This document shows, piece by piece, positions 16,748 through 25,291 of a stretch of DNA of 64,000 bases. Each line of letters opens with the position of its first letter. Position 1 is the first letter of the stretch. The notes below the pieces were generated by a model. That model worked only from the letters and a program-made list of their open reading frames with translations, did no database searches and had not been told where the DNA came from. Location of the stretch: NCBI RefSeq assembly GCF_018531495.1, contig NZ_JAHDTI010000003.1, positions 124,001 to 188,000 on the forward strand. The letters are read 5' to 3'. Source of the DNA: Nonomuraea sediminis. GTDB lineage: Bacteria; Actinomycetota; Actinomycetes; Streptosporangiales; Streptosporangiaceae. The translations under genes were made by a program, and so were the position numbers.

Positions 16748-17560
16748 TCACCCCTTCACCGCTCCCGAGGTCAGGCCCGCCACGATGCGGCGCTGGAAGA
16801 ACAGCACGAAGATCACGATGGGGATCGTGATGACCACGGCCGCCGCGCAGATCGAGCCCGTCGGGTCCTCGAACTGGGAGCTGCCGGTGAAGAACGAGAT
16901 CGTGGCGGGCGCGGTGCGGGCGGCGTCGGAGGAGGTGAGCGAGATGGCGAACAGGAAGTCGTTCCAGCACAGGATGAACGCCAGGATGGCCGTCGTGACC
17001 ATGCCCGGCGCCGCCAGCGGCGCGATCACCCGCCAGAACGCCTGGAACGGGGTTGCGCCGTCCATCTTGGCCGCCTTCTCCAGCTCCCACGGGATCTCCC
17101 TGAAGAAGGCCGACAGGGTGTAGATGGTCAGCGGCAGCGCGAAGGTGATGTACGGCAGGATCAGCCCCATCCAGGTGTTGAACAGCCCGAGCGCCCGCTC
17201 GATCTGGAACAGCGGCGTGACCAGCGAGATCTGCGGGAACATGGCGATCAGCAGCGAGAAGCCGACCAGCAGCCGCTTGCCGGGGAAGGTCAGGCGCGCG
17301 ATGGCGTAGGCGGCCATGGTCCCGAACACGAGCGCCACGAACGTGGAGATCAGCCCGATCCCGATCGAGTTCACCAGCCCGCGGACGAAGTCGTCGTTCT
17401 GGAAGATGCCGCGGTAGTTCTCCAGCGTCCACTTCCGCGGGATGAACGAGCCGTCGGCGATCGTGCTGGGGTCCTTGAACGACAGCGAGGCGATCCACAC
17501 CACCGGGATCAGCGCGTACACCAACACGAGCACGTCGACGCCCGCCCATTTGGCCTTCAC
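16748..17560 (-). CDS. sugB: SugB-type sugar ABC permease (MalG-like)
   Basis: A 270-residue inner-membrane permease with six helices. The cytoplasmic EAA loop that contacts the ATPase reads [20 protein letters not shown]. The GTG start at 17560 overlaps the sugA stop by 4 nt, and longer in-frame extensions merely read through sugA. The C-terminus ends [14 protein letters not shown], almost the same ending as the second MalG-like permease upstream, as expected for paralogues. Confidence 0.9.
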   Translation of the reverse strand: MKAKWAGVDVLVLVYALIPVVWIASLSFKDPSTIADGSFIPRKWTLENYRGIFQNDDFVRGLVNSIGIGLISTFVALVFGTMAAYAIARLTFPGKRLLVGFSLLIAMFPQISLVTPLFQIERALGLFNTWMGLILPYITFALPLTIYTLSAFFREIPWELEKAAKMDGATPFQAFWRVIAPLAAPGMVTTAILAFILCWNDFLFAISLTSSDAARTAPATISFFTGSSQFEDPTGSICAAAVVITIPIVIFVLFFQRRIVAGLTSGAVKG

Positions 17561-18447
17561 CCGGCTCCGCCGCCGGGTGCGGAGGCTCCGAAGAGCCTGA
17601 CGAACACGAACGCGATGATCGCCACGGTGATCAGGATCAGCACGGACATGGTCGAGCCGATGCCGAGGTTCAGCCCGCCGATCAGGTTGTGGTAGGCGAT
17701 GATCGACACCGAGGAGGTGTTCTGCGCGCCGTTGGTCAGCACGTAGATGTTGTCGAAGATGCGGAAGGCGTCCAGCGTCCTGAACAGCAGCGCCACCAGG
17801 ATCGCCGGCTTGATCAGCGGCAGCGTGACGCGGGTGAAGCGCTGCCAGGTCGTGGCGCCGTCGACCGAGGCGGCCCGCAGCAGTTCCTCGGGCACGACGG
17901 CCAGCCCCGCCATCAGCAGCAGCGCCATGAACGGCGTGGTCTTCCACACCTCGGCCAGGATGATGATCGCGATGGCCGGCCACTGCTGGGTGAGCGGCGC
18001 CGAGCCCTCGGGCAGGAAGTTGGCCAGCCAGCCGGTGCCCGGCGTCCAGGCGTACTTCCAGCCGTAGGCGGCCACGACCGTGACGATGCCGTACGGGATC
18101 AGCGCGACCGTGCGGACCACTCCCCTGCCGACCAGCGTGCGGTACATGGCCAGCGCGAGCAGCATGCCGAGCACCAGCTCGAAGGCGACGCTGACCACGG
18201 TGATCAGCAGGGTCACCCAGAACGCGGTCCACCAGTAGGGGCTGCCGAGCACGGTGGCGTAGTTCTCCAGCCCGATCCACTCCTGGTCCTGCGGGAAGCG
18301 CAGGTCGGCCCGCTGCAGCGACAGCAGCACCGAGTAGAGGATGGGCCAGCCGGTCACGGCCAGCATGATGATCGTGGCGGGCGCGCACAGCCACAGCGCC
18401 AGCCTCCGCTCGGCCCGCTGCCCTTCGGTGAGCTGCCGCCCGCTCAC
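17557..18447 (-). CDS. sugA: SugA-type sugar ABC permease (MalF-like)
   Basis: A 296-residue permease with six membrane helices, beginning at GTG 18447 in a 4-nt overlap with the lpqY stop. The EAA loop is [20 protein letters not shown]. Together with SugB it forms the membrane channel of the importer. Gene order binding protein, MalF-like, MalG-like, ATPase is identical to mycobacterial lpqY-sugA-sugB-sugC. Confidence 0.9.
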   Translation of the reverse strand: MSGRQLTEGQRAERRLALWLCAPATIIMLAVTGWPILYSVLLSLQRADLRFPQDQEWIGLENYATVLGSPYWWTAFWVTLLITVVSVAFELVLGMLLALAMYRTLVGRGVVRTVALIPYGIVTVVAAYGWKYAWTPGTGWLANFLPEGSAPLTQQWPAIAIIILAEVWKTTPFMALLLMAGLAVVPEELLRAASVDGATTWQRFTRVTLPLIKPAILVALLFRTLDAFRIFDNIYVLTNGAQNTSSVSIIAYHNLIGGLNLGIGSTMSVLILITVAIIAFVFVRLFGASAPGGGAG

Positions 18448-19691
18448 GGCAGCACTCCCTTGCTCTGCAGCGCGTCGCCGATCTGCTCGCGCAACCGCGC
18501 CAGGGTCGCGGGCGGGTCGATCGCGGCCGGCGGCGACAGGATGGCGGAGGTGACCGTGGAGACGTTCTGGTAGACGGGCGTCTTGGGGCGCGGCGCCGCG
18601 GTCTCGAGCGCGTCCAGGATGGCCTGCCGCATCGGGTACGGCCTGGCCATGGCGGGATCGTGGTAGACCGCCTCGATCGTGGGCGGCAGGCCGTCGAGCG
18701 TGGCGGCGGTCTTCTGGCTCTGCGCGTCGCGCAGGCACAGCGCGGCCTGGAAGGACGCCTCCGGATGCGGCGAGTAGGCACTGACGGCGAAGTTGGCCCC
18801 GCCCAGCGGCGAGGTGCCTGGCCCGTCGATGCCGGGGTAGGGCGCCCACTTGAAGTGGGGCAGCATGCTGGGCTGGTTGGCGGCCATCGCCGCGTACACG
18901 TACGGCCAGTTGACCTCGAAAGCGGCACTGCCCGCCTCGACCGCCAGGCGGGCCTCGTCCTCGTGGGTGTTGGACAGCGACGGGTCGGCCGCCTGCGAGG
19001 TGGCGTAGGCCCGCATCACCTGCAGCGCCTTGAGCGCGGGCGGGCCGAGAGCGACGGCGTTGCCGCCGGGCGTCAGGATCCTGCCGCCGGCCGAGGCGAC
19101 CACGCTGTTGAACCAGACGACCAGCCCCTCGTACTGGGCCCCGGTCACCTCGCCGTAGTGCGGGTTGCCCTCGGCGGCCAGCCGGGCGGCCTCGGCCATG
19201 ATGGCCCGCCAGGTGGCCGGCGGCCGCCGCACCAGGTCGGACCGGTACCAGAGCAGCTGCACGTTGGTGGTGTACGGCGCGGCGTACAGCTTGCCGTGCC
19301 AGATCGCGGTGTCGAGCGGCTTGGCCAGCGTGCCCTGCCGGGCCTGGGCGGCGTCGCGGCCGGTCCACTCCCTGATCCAGCCTGCCTCGGCCAGCTCGGC
19401 CGTCCAGGTGACGTCAAGCGCCAGCACATCGAGGCCGGTGTCGGCGGCGGCCAGGCGGCGCACGAGCTGCTCACGCTGGCCGTCGGCGTCGCGCGGCAGG
19501 ATGTTCACGACGATCTTGTAGCGCCCGCCGGCCAGCTTGTTGCACCGGTCGGCGATGGCCTGGATGTGCTCCTGCGGGGAGTTGTACAGGTTGATCACCG
19601 GCACGCCGCTCTCGCCGCCTGACCCGCAGGCCGCCACGGCCAGCGCGCACGCCGGCAGGGCAGCCACGGCGAGGCGGCGGGCGGCGATCAT
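18444..19691 (-). CDS. lpqY: LpqY-like trehalose-binding lipoprotein
   Basis: A 415-residue solute-binding lipoprotein. A signal peptide ends in the lipobox LAVAAC, placing the acylated Cys at about residue 22. The body shares recognisable stretches with mycobacterial LpqY as I remember it ([47 protein letters not shown], and the ending GVLP). LpqY-SugABC imports trehalose in mycobacteria, so trehalose or a related disaccharide is the likely substrate. It starts at ATG 19691, 58 bp after the stop of the upstream permease, so both importers may share one transcript. Confidence 0.87.
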   Translation of the reverse strand: MIAARRLAVAALPACALAVAACGSGGESGVPVINLYNSPQEHIQAIADRCNKLAGGRYKIVVNILPRDADGQREQLVRRLAAADTGLDVLALDVTWTAELAEAGWIREWTGRDAAQARQGTLAKPLDTAIWHGKLYAAPYTTNVQLLWYRSDLVRRPPATWRAIMAEAARLAAEGNPHYGEVTGAQYEGLVVWFNSVVASAGGRILTPGGNAVALGPPALKALQVMRAYATSQAADPSLSNTHEDEARLAVEAGSAAFEVNWPYVYAAMAANQPSMLPHFKWAPYPGIDGPGTSPLGGANFAVSAYSPHPEASFQAALCLRDAQSQKTAATLDGLPPTIEAVYHDPAMARPYPMRQAILDALETAAPRPKTPVYQNVSTVTSAILSPPAAIDPPATLARLREQIGDALQSKGVLP

Positions 19692-19749
19692 GCATCAGGC
19701 CATACCCCTGGCCCCGCCTCCCGTCGACGCCGGGACGTTAAATGATGCG

Positions 19750-20565
19750 TCAACCCTTGACGGCCCCGGCGGTCAGGCCCTCGACGATGTAGCGGCGGAT
19801 CACGGCGAACAGCACGAGCGTCGGGATCACCGACACCACGGTCGCGGCGGCCATCGAGCCCCAGTCGATGTCGTACTGGGTGATGAAGGAGTTCATCGCG
19901 ACGGGGATGGTCTTGGCGTCCTCGCTGTCGATGAAGGTGATCGCCAGGAACAGCTCGTTCCAGCACTGCACGAACGCGAAGATGAAGGTGGCGGCGATGC
20001 CCGGCAGCATGACCGGGATCACCACCCGCACCATCGCGGTGATCCGGGAGGCGCCGTCGACCTGCGCGGCCTCCTCCAGCGCAACGGGGATCCGATCGTA
20101 GAAGCCGCGCATGATGATCGTGGAGAAGGGCACCAGCATCGCCACGTACACCAGCATCAGCCCGGCCAGGTGGTTGAGCAGGTCCAGGTCCGACATCAGC
20201 AGGTAGAGCGGGCCCAGCGCGATGAACAGCGGCACCATCTGGGTGACCAGGAACGCCAGCATCAGCGGCCCGCGCCCGGTGAAGCTGAAGCGGGCCAGCG
20301 TGTAGCCGCCGAGGATGCCGATCACGGTGACCACCGCGGCGGAGATCATCGAGACGAAGAAGCTGTTCAGCAGGTAGGTGCCGAACTCGGCGAAGGAGAA
20401 CAGGTCCTGGTAGTGCTCGAAGGTGAGGTCGGCGGGCCAGTAGCGCAGCGGGACCTGGAAGATCTCGGACTTGGGTTTGAGCGAGGTGATGAGGATCCAG
20501 TAGAGCGGGAAGATGGTGATCAGCAGCCAGGCGCCGAGCACCACCGACTTAGCGAGCCGTCTCAT
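19750..20565 (-). CDS. Sugar ABC permease, MalG-like (second importer)
   Basis: A 271-residue inner-membrane permease with six helices and the EAA loop ALEEAAQVDGASRITAMVRV. It begins inside the preceding permease gene (17-bp overlap) and ends with RYIVEGLTAGAVKG. With the upstream MalF-like permease and binding protein it makes a complete import channel, but no ATPase follows it directly; the nearest is SugC. Confidence 0.9.
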   Translation of the reverse strand: MRRLAKSVVLGAWLLITIFPLYWILITSLKPKSEIFQVPLRYWPADLTFEHYQDLFSFAEFGTYLLNSFFVSMISAAVVTVIGILGGYTLARFSFTGRGPLMLAFLVTQMVPLFIALGPLYLLMSDLDLLNHLAGLMLVYVAMLVPFSTIIMRGFYDRIPVALEEAAQVDGASRITAMVRVVIPVMLPGIAATFIFAFVQCWNELFLAITFIDSEDAKTIPVAMNSFITQYDIDWGSMAAATVVSVIPTLVLFAVIRRYIVEGLTAGAVKG

Positions 20566-21460
20566 CGGACCTCGTCACGTTGAGATAGAAGATGCTGAAG
20601 GCCAGCAGCAGCGCCAGAGCGAGCAGGCCGACCGCGCCCGCCCTGCCGTAGTCGCCGCCTATCACCTGCTGGATCAGGAACGTGGTGATGATGTCGGTGG
20701 AGCCTGCCGGGCCTCCCCCGGTCATCGAGTAGATCAGGTCGGGGAAGTTCAGGATCCAGATGATCCGCAGCAGCACGATCAGCGCCAGGGTCGGCCTGAT
20801 GTGCGGCACGGTGACGTTCCAGAACTGGCCTAGGCGCGAGGCGCCGTCCACGGAGGCCGCCTCGTACAGCTCCTTGGGCACCGACTGCAGCGCGGCCATG
20901 ATCATGATGGCGAAGAACGTCACGCCGTACCAGACGTTGGCCACGATCACCGAGGTCATCGCCCACCCGGGGGTGCCGAGGAAGGCGATGGGCCGGTCGA
21001 TGATCCCCACCTTGAGCAGCAGGTCGTTGATCACGCCGAACTGGCCGTTGAACATCCACCGCCACAGCAGCCCGATCAGGAAGCCCGACATGGCCCACGG
21101 GAAGAACACCCACGCCTGGTACAGCCCCCGGCCGCGGAAGTGCCTGCGCAGCAGCAGGGCCAGCCCGAAGCCGAGGAAGAACTGGAAGACCAGTGACACG
21201 AACACCCAGGTGCCCGTGTTGCGGAGCGCCGTCCAGAACCGGTCCTCGGCCAGCACGCCCCTGAAGTTCTCCAGGCCCACGAACGGCGTCTCGGTCAGGT
21301 CGAACAGGTTGTAGCGCTGGAAGGCCATCACGCTGCCGCGCACCATCGGCCAGTAGGTGAACACCAGCACGAAGACCACGCCGGGCAGCAGGCACAGGCC
21401 GATGAAGGCGGCCCGCCGCCCGGTGAATGCGGGTTTGCCCCGCCCGCCGACCGCGGTCAC
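20549..21460 (-). CDS. Sugar ABC permease, MalF-like (second importer)
   Basis: A 303-residue permease with six membrane helices and the EAA loop ELYEAASVDGASRLGQFWNV. It overlaps the binding-protein gene by 4 nt upstream and the MalG-like gene by 17 nt downstream, so the three are translated together. The first helix follows a short basic N-terminus (GKPAFTGRRAAF). Confidence 0.9.
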   Translation of the reverse strand: MTAVGGRGKPAFTGRRAAFIGLCLLPGVVFVLVFTYWPMVRGSVMAFQRYNLFDLTETPFVGLENFRGVLAEDRFWTALRNTGTWVFVSLVFQFFLGFGLALLLRRHFRGRGLYQAWVFFPWAMSGFLIGLLWRWMFNGQFGVINDLLLKVGIIDRPIAFLGTPGWAMTSVIVANVWYGVTFFAIMIMAALQSVPKELYEAASVDGASRLGQFWNVTVPHIRPTLALIVLLRIIWILNFPDLIYSMTGGGPAGSTDIITTFLIQQVIGGDYGRAGAVGLLALALLLAFSIFYLNVTRSDETAR

Positions 21461-22710
21461 GAGACTTTCTTCGCCTGGTCGGCCCAGAAGGCGTCCCAGG
21501 ACTTCAGCACGTCGGCCGCGGTCTTCTTGCCGGTGATCAGCGCCTGGATGTCACGGTCGGCGTCCACCTGGAACTGGCTGTAGCCGGGGTAGTCCGTCGG
21601 GCTGATCGTGATCACCTGGTTGGGGTCCTGCTGGGCCTCGATGTAGGCCTTCCAGGCGCCCTGCGAGAACTGCGGGTCGCTCTGCGCCTGCTTGGAGATC
21701 GGCATCAGCGAGTTGCCCTTGGCGAAGGCGGTGCTCTGCTTGGCCTCCGACAGGAACTGCACCAGCTTGACCGCCTCCGCCTTGTGCTGGGTGAAGGAGG
21801 TGATGCCCCAGCCGGCGTAGCCCACGTTCTGCAGCGCGTAGCCGCTGGGGCCCTTGGGGATGGGGGCGGTGGTCCAGTTCTTCAGCCCGCTCTCCGTGAC
21901 CGTCTTGATCACCTCGGGGTCCTGGATGAGGATGCCGGTGACACCCGAGGTGAAGCCCTGGACCATCTCCGGGTAGCTCCAGGCGACCGAGTCGGGCGGG
22001 GAGACGTCCTTGAACAGCTTGACGTACAGGTCGAGCGCCTGGGCGGCCTCGGGTGTGGAGAAGATGGTCCGCTTGTCCTTGAGGAAGAAGGACTTGTCCG
22101 GGTTGACCTTGTCGCCGTTGTAGGCGCTGATCATGAGCACGGCGTAGCCCGCGCCGCCCTTGCCGCCGCGGAAGGAGTAGCCGAACTTGCCGCCCGTGGT
22201 CATCTTCCTGGCCGCCTCGTACAGCTCGGGCCAGGTCTTCGGCGGGGTCGTGACGCCCAGGTCGGTGCGGTAGAACATGGTCTTCATGTAGAAGCCGTAC
22301 GGGATCAGGTACGGCTTGCCGCCCACCTCCGCGGCCTTCTTCTGGGTGAGCGCCGTGAGGTCGTCCCAGCCGGCCCAGTCGGTGGTGGGCAGTTCGCCGA
22401 GCCAGCCGTTGTTGGAGAAGGACTTGGCGGTCAGGTCGCGGACCTCGAGCACGTCCAGGTCCTTCTTGGTCTGCAGGATCTGGGTGATCTTCTGGTCGGC
22501 GCTCTCGAGGGGCGGGGAGATGAGCTCCACGTCGATCTTCGGGTTCGCCTTCTCGAAGTCCGCGATCAGGCTCTTGATCAGCTTGGTCCGCTCGGGGCTG
22601 GTCAGGCTCTCGATCATGCGGAGCTTGACCTTGCCGTCCGACGAGCCGGAGCCGCAGGCAGCGAGCGTGAGGGTCAGGGCGGTGACCGCCGCGAGGACAG
22701 GTGATCTCAT
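21457..22710 (-). CDS. Extracellular sugar-binding lipoprotein (second importer)
   Basis: A 417-residue family 1 solute-binding lipoprotein. The signal peptide ends with the lipobox LTLAAC followed by a Gly/Ser linker. The mature part has the two-lobe pattern of sugar-binding proteins (LIADFEKANPKIDVEL, DVLEVRDLTAKSF, GKPYLIPYGFYMKTMFYR, GILIQDPEV). The ligand is unknown. The promoter region contains a perfect LacI-type palindrome, and a LacI regulator is encoded 1.6 kb away, so sugar-induced expression is likely. Confidence 0.9.
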   Translation of the reverse strand: MRSPVLAAVTALTLTLAACGSGSSDGKVKLRMIESLTSPERTKLIKSLIADFEKANPKIDVELISPPLESADQKITQILQTKKDLDVLEVRDLTAKSFSNNGWLGELPTTDWAGWDDLTALTQKKAAEVGGKPYLIPYGFYMKTMFYRTDLGVTTPPKTWPELYEAARKMTTGGKFGYSFRGGKGGAGYAVLMISAYNGDKVNPDKSFFLKDKRTIFSTPEAAQALDLYVKLFKDVSPPDSVAWSYPEMVQGFTSGVTGILIQDPEVIKTVTESGLKNWTTAPIPKGPSGYALQNVGYAGWGITSFTQHKAEAVKLVQFLSEAKQSTAFAKGNSLMPISKQAQSDPQFSQGAWKAYIEAQQDPNQVITISPTDYPGYSQFQVDADRDIQALITGKKTAADVLKSWDAFWADQAKKVS

Positions 22711-22737
22711 CGGTACTCCCTTAGGACAGCCCCGTTA

Positions 22738-22751
22738 TGACAGCGCTGTCA
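22738..22751. promoter_or_regulatory. LacI-family operator TGACAGCGCTGTCA
   Basis: A perfect 14-bp palindrome with the central CG and TGA/TCA ends typical of LacI-family operators. It lies 27 bp upstream of the sugar-binding lipoprotein start, in the 77-bp promoter spacer. The LacI regulator at 24296 has the recognition helix LKTVSRVVN that usually reads such sites, so it is the probable repressor of the importer. Confidence 0.75.
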
Positions 22752-22787
22752 GCAGGCTAGGCCACCGACCCCTCTCCGCGCTAGACC

Positions 22788-23951
22788 TCAGATCGTCTCG
22801 AGTGCCTGGCCGAGGTCCTCGATGAGCGCTTCCGCCGACTCCAGGCCCACCGACAACCTGACCAGCCCGACGGGGACCCCCATCGTCTCCCTGACGCTCT
22901 CCTCAATGGTGAGCGCGGGGGCGCTGGCCAGGCTCTCGAACCCGCCCCACGACACCCCGATCCGAAAGTGCCGCAGCGTGTCCAGAAATTTCGCGACTTG
23001 CGGACGGGAGTCCGTGTCGAGCTCAAGAGACAGCAGCCCAGAGAATCCCGACATCTGCCGTTTGGCGAGCTCGTGACCCGGGTGGGACTCCAGGCCGGGG
23101 TGATTGACCGCCCTGACCGCCGGGTGGGACTCCAGGAAGCGGGCCATAGCCAGGCCGCGCTCCTGGTGTGCCGCCATCCGGACCGGGAGGGTGCGCAGGC
23201 CCTTGACGACCTTGCCGGCGTCGTGCGGCGACATGGCCGCGCCGTACAGCATGTACTCGGTCCTGGCCAGCGGCCTGATCAGCTCGGCCGAGCCGCAGAC
23301 CACGCCGCCGACCAGGTCGCTGTGGCCGCCGATGTACTTCGACAGCGAGTGCAGCACCAGGTCCACGCCCATGGTGATCGGCTTCTGGAAGATCGGGGTC
23401 GACCAGGTGTTGTCCATCACGGTGACCAGTCCGTGCTCGCGCGCCCACGCGGTCACCTGGGGGATGTCGAACAACTCGTAGCGCATGTAGGACGGGGACT
23501 CGAAGTACAGTAGGCGCGTGGATGCGTTGATAGCGCTGTCACCCGCCGCGAGATCGCTGATGTGCGTATGCGTGACGCCGTACTTCTCCAGGTAACGCAG
23601 GAACTGCGTCGTCGGGCCGTAGACGGCGCCCAGCACGAGCACGTGGTCACCGGCCGAGACCAGCGACGAGATCGTCGCGGAGATCGCGCCCATGCCGGAG
23701 GCGAAGCACTTGGCCCGCTCGGCCCGCTCCAGCGCGGCCAGCTTGCGCTGGGCCAGGTCGACGGTGGGGTTGGTGCCCCGCCAGTAGACGAATTTCTCGT
23801 CCTCGTCCTTGATCGCCTCGGCCAGGTCGCCGACGGTCTCGAAGGTGAAGATCGAGTTCTCGAAGATCGGCGGATGGACCGCCCCCAACAGCCAGGGCTC
23901 GTCCTCGCCGAGACGCCCACAAATCCAGTCATCATCCATGCCGTGGACCAT
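22788..23951 (-). CDS. Cys/Met-metabolism PLP-dependent enzyme (cystathionine synthase/lyase type)
   Basis: A 387-residue fold-type I PLP enzyme of the cystathionine gamma-synthase/lyase family, cytosolic. The Schiff-base lysine is K205 in HSLSKYIGGHSD. D180 in VMDNTWSTP pairs with the pyridine nitrogen, and the active-site loop is YGPTTQFL. Which reaction it catalyses (gamma-synthase, beta- or gamma-lyase) cannot be told. ATG 23951 is chosen; ATG 23939 is an equal alternative. A longer frame to 24089 translates the repeat array and is rejected. An imperfect LacI-type site is embedded in its coding sequence at 23528-23541. Confidence 0.85.
   Translation of the reverse strand: MVHGMDDDWICGRLGEDEPWLLGAVHPPIFENSIFTFETVGDLAEAIKDEDEKFVYWRGTNPTVDLAQRKLAALERAERAKCFASGMGAISATISSLVSAGDHVLVLGAVYGPTTQFLRYLEKYGVTHTHISDLAAGDSAINASTRLLYFESPSYMRYELFDIPQVTAWAREHGLVTVMDNTWSTPIFQKPITMGVDLVLHSLSKYIGGHSDLVGGVVCGSAELIRPLARTEYMLYGAAMSPHDAGKVVKGLRTLPVRMAAHQERGLAMARFLESHPAVRAVNHPGLESHPGHELAKRQMSGFSGLLSLELDTDSRPQVAKFLDTLRHFRIGVSWGGFESLASAPALTIEESVRETMGVPVGLVRLSVGLESAEALIEDLGQALETI
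23528..23541. promoter_or_regulatory. Second, intragenic LacI-type site
   Basis: TGATAGCGCTGTCA differs from the promoter operator at 22738 in a single base and lies inside the PLP-enzyme gene, 790 bp away centre to centre. Chance occurrence in 64 kb is unlikely, so it may be an auxiliary operator for looping. Confidence 0.45.
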
Positions 23952-23978
23952 ATCGTGAGGATTTCTTTTTCGGCCTTC

Positions 23979-24032
23979 CTGGTCCTGTACGGCCTTCTCG
24001 TCCTGAAGAGCTTCATGGTCCTGTACGGCAAA
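23979..24032 (+). repeat. 18-bp tandem array (3 units) related to the dispersed repeat
   Basis: Three adjacent 18-bp units (23979, 23997, 24015) share the core GTCCTGTACGGC or a variant; units 1 and 3 share TGGTCCTGTACGGC exactly. The continuation CGGCAAAGCC resembles the CGGCAAGCC that opens the body at 59.6 kb. It sits just upstream of the PLP-enzyme start on the minus strand. Confidence 0.6.
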
Positions 24033-24212
24033 GCCCCGCCCACCGCGCACCGCCGACCCAGCTTTCCGGCCGTGCCCGACGGCACGCATGGGTGGGACGG
24101 TTGCTCGCCGAGACGCCGCTTGGGAAGCAGGGACCGGCGTTCCGTGCGCGGCGGACGCCGTCTTTCCGGGCGGGGTGGTGCTGGCCGGGTGCCGGGGCGG
24201 GATAGGGTCCCT

Positions 24213-24226
24213 GCGGTGATCACCGC
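24213..24226. promoter_or_regulatory. Perfect palindrome GCGGTGATCACCGC upstream of lacI
   Basis: A 14-bp perfect palindrome, extending to CC/GG arms after one mismatch, 70 bp before the LacI start codon. It may be an operator for another regulator or for autoregulation; its core differs from the TGACAGCGCTGTCA sites. Confidence 0.4.
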
Positions 24227-24295
24227 GGGGTCGCCTCCTGGAGCGAGGGAGCGGGTGGTCGTGGGGCGTGCCGTACCGGTGGGGAGGCTGGGGTG

Positions 24296-25261
24296 ATGGA
24301 GCGTAAGCCGACGATGGCGGACGTGGCGCGGCATGCGGGGGTGAGCCTGAAGACCGTCTCGCGGGTCGTCAACCAGGAGCCGCACGTCAGCTCCGACGTG
24401 CAGCGGCGGGTGCTGGACGCGATCTCGGCGCTGGGCTTCCGCCGCAACGAGGCCGCGGCGCGGCTGGCCAGGGGCGCGACCATGCTCACGATCGGCCTGA
24501 TCATGGAGAACATCTCCAACGAGTTCTACGCCCGGCTGGCCAAGGCGGTGGAGGCCGCGGCGGCCGAGCACGACGCGCTGGTGGTGTTCGGCTCCTACGA
24601 GGAGCGGCCCGAGCGCGAGCGGATGCTGGTCGAGTCCATGTACGCCAGGGGCGTCGACTCGCTGATCGTCGTCCCGTCCGCGGGGGACCACGGGTGGCTG
24701 GCCGAGGGGCCGCGGGCGGTGTTCGTGGACCGGGTTCCCGAGGGGCTGCCCGCGGCGGACGTGGTGCAGCTCGACGACGTGACGGGCGGGCGGATGGCCA
24801 CCGAGCACCTGATGGCGCACGGGCACCGCAGGATCGCGCTGATCTCCGACGACAGCGGGCTGAGCTCGGTGCACAACAGGGCGCTCGGTTACCGGGAGGC
24901 GCTGGGCGAGGTGGACGAGTCTCTGGTGGTGAGCGGGGTGTTCGATCCGTGGCGGGTGTCGCACGAGGTGGGGCGCCTGCTCGACCTGGCCGACCCGCCG
25001 ACGGCGTTCTTCGCCACCAACAACCGGGCCGCGATCGGCATCCTGCATGCGCTGCGCGACCGTACCGAGCGGCCCGCGTTCGTGGGTTTCGACGACTTCG
25101 CCCTGGCGGACGTCTTCAATCCGGGCGTGACGGTGGTCCGCTACGACACGGCCCGCCTGGCCCGCTCCGCCGTCGACCTGCTGCTCACCCCCTCCGACAC
25201 GCCCCGCCGCGTCCGGGTCCCCGTCGAACTGATCGTCCGCGGTTCGGGAGAACAGCGCTGA
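24296..25261 (+). CDS. LacI-family transcriptional regulator
   Basis: A 321-residue sugar-responsive repressor. The N-terminal helix-turn-helix (ADVARHAGVSLKTVSRVVN, about residues 8-26) and hinge helix (NEAAARLARG) precede a periplasmic-binding-protein-like effector domain (TIGLIMENISNEFYARLAKA). ATG 24296 follows a strong GGGGAGG site; GTG 24293 is in frame. Its likely targets are the sugar-importer promoter with the palindrome at 22738 and perhaps the neighbouring PLP-enzyme locus. The stop codon is part of a hairpin shared with the convergent phosphatase gene. Confidence 0.92.
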   Translation: MERKPTMADVARHAGVSLKTVSRVVNQEPHVSSDVQRRVLDAISALGFRRNEAAARLARGATMLTIGLIMENISNEFYARLAKAVEAAAAEHDALVVFGSYEERPERERMLVESMYARGVDSLIVVPSAGDHGWLAEGPRAVFVDRVPEGLPAADVVQLDDVTGGRMATEHLMAHGHRRIALISDDSGLSSVHNRALGYREALGEVDESLVVSGVFDPWRVSHEVGRLLDLADPPTAFFATNNRAAIGILHALRDRTERPAFVGFDDFALADVFNPGVTVVRYDTARLARSAVDLLLTPSDTPRRVRVPVELIVRGSGEQR

Positions 25262-25291
25262 CCGACGGCGGTCCGGCGGTACCGGTCAGCG
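25256..25291. terminator. Bidirectional hairpin overlapping two stop codons
   Basis: Perfect 9-bp arms CGCTGACCG (25256-25264) and CGGTCAGCG (25283-25291) flank an 18-nt loop. The arms contain the lacI stop and the stop of the convergent phosphatase gene. There is no U-tract, as is common in actinomycetes. Confidence 0.6.

Larger units (their letters stand above)
23952..24292. other. Divergent spacer between PLP-enzyme and LacI genes
   Basis: This 341-bp region holds an 18-bp tandem array (23979-24032), a stretch with patchy similarity to the bodies of the dispersed repeats near 2.7 and 59.6 kb, and a 14-bp palindrome (24213-24226) before lacI. No convincing gene was found in either strand. 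Confidence 0.6.

Noticed and set aside
15053-17695. 880-residue open frame on the plus strand across sugC and sugB
   Set aside because: It is a mirror of verified ABC genes, with repetitive His/Asp/Arg/Gly composition and no domain.
23952-24089. N-terminal extension of the PLP enzyme to 24089
   Set aside because: The extra 46 residues translate the 18-bp tandem array (repeated LQDEKAVQDQE) and lack family similarity, while internal ATGs give the normal length.
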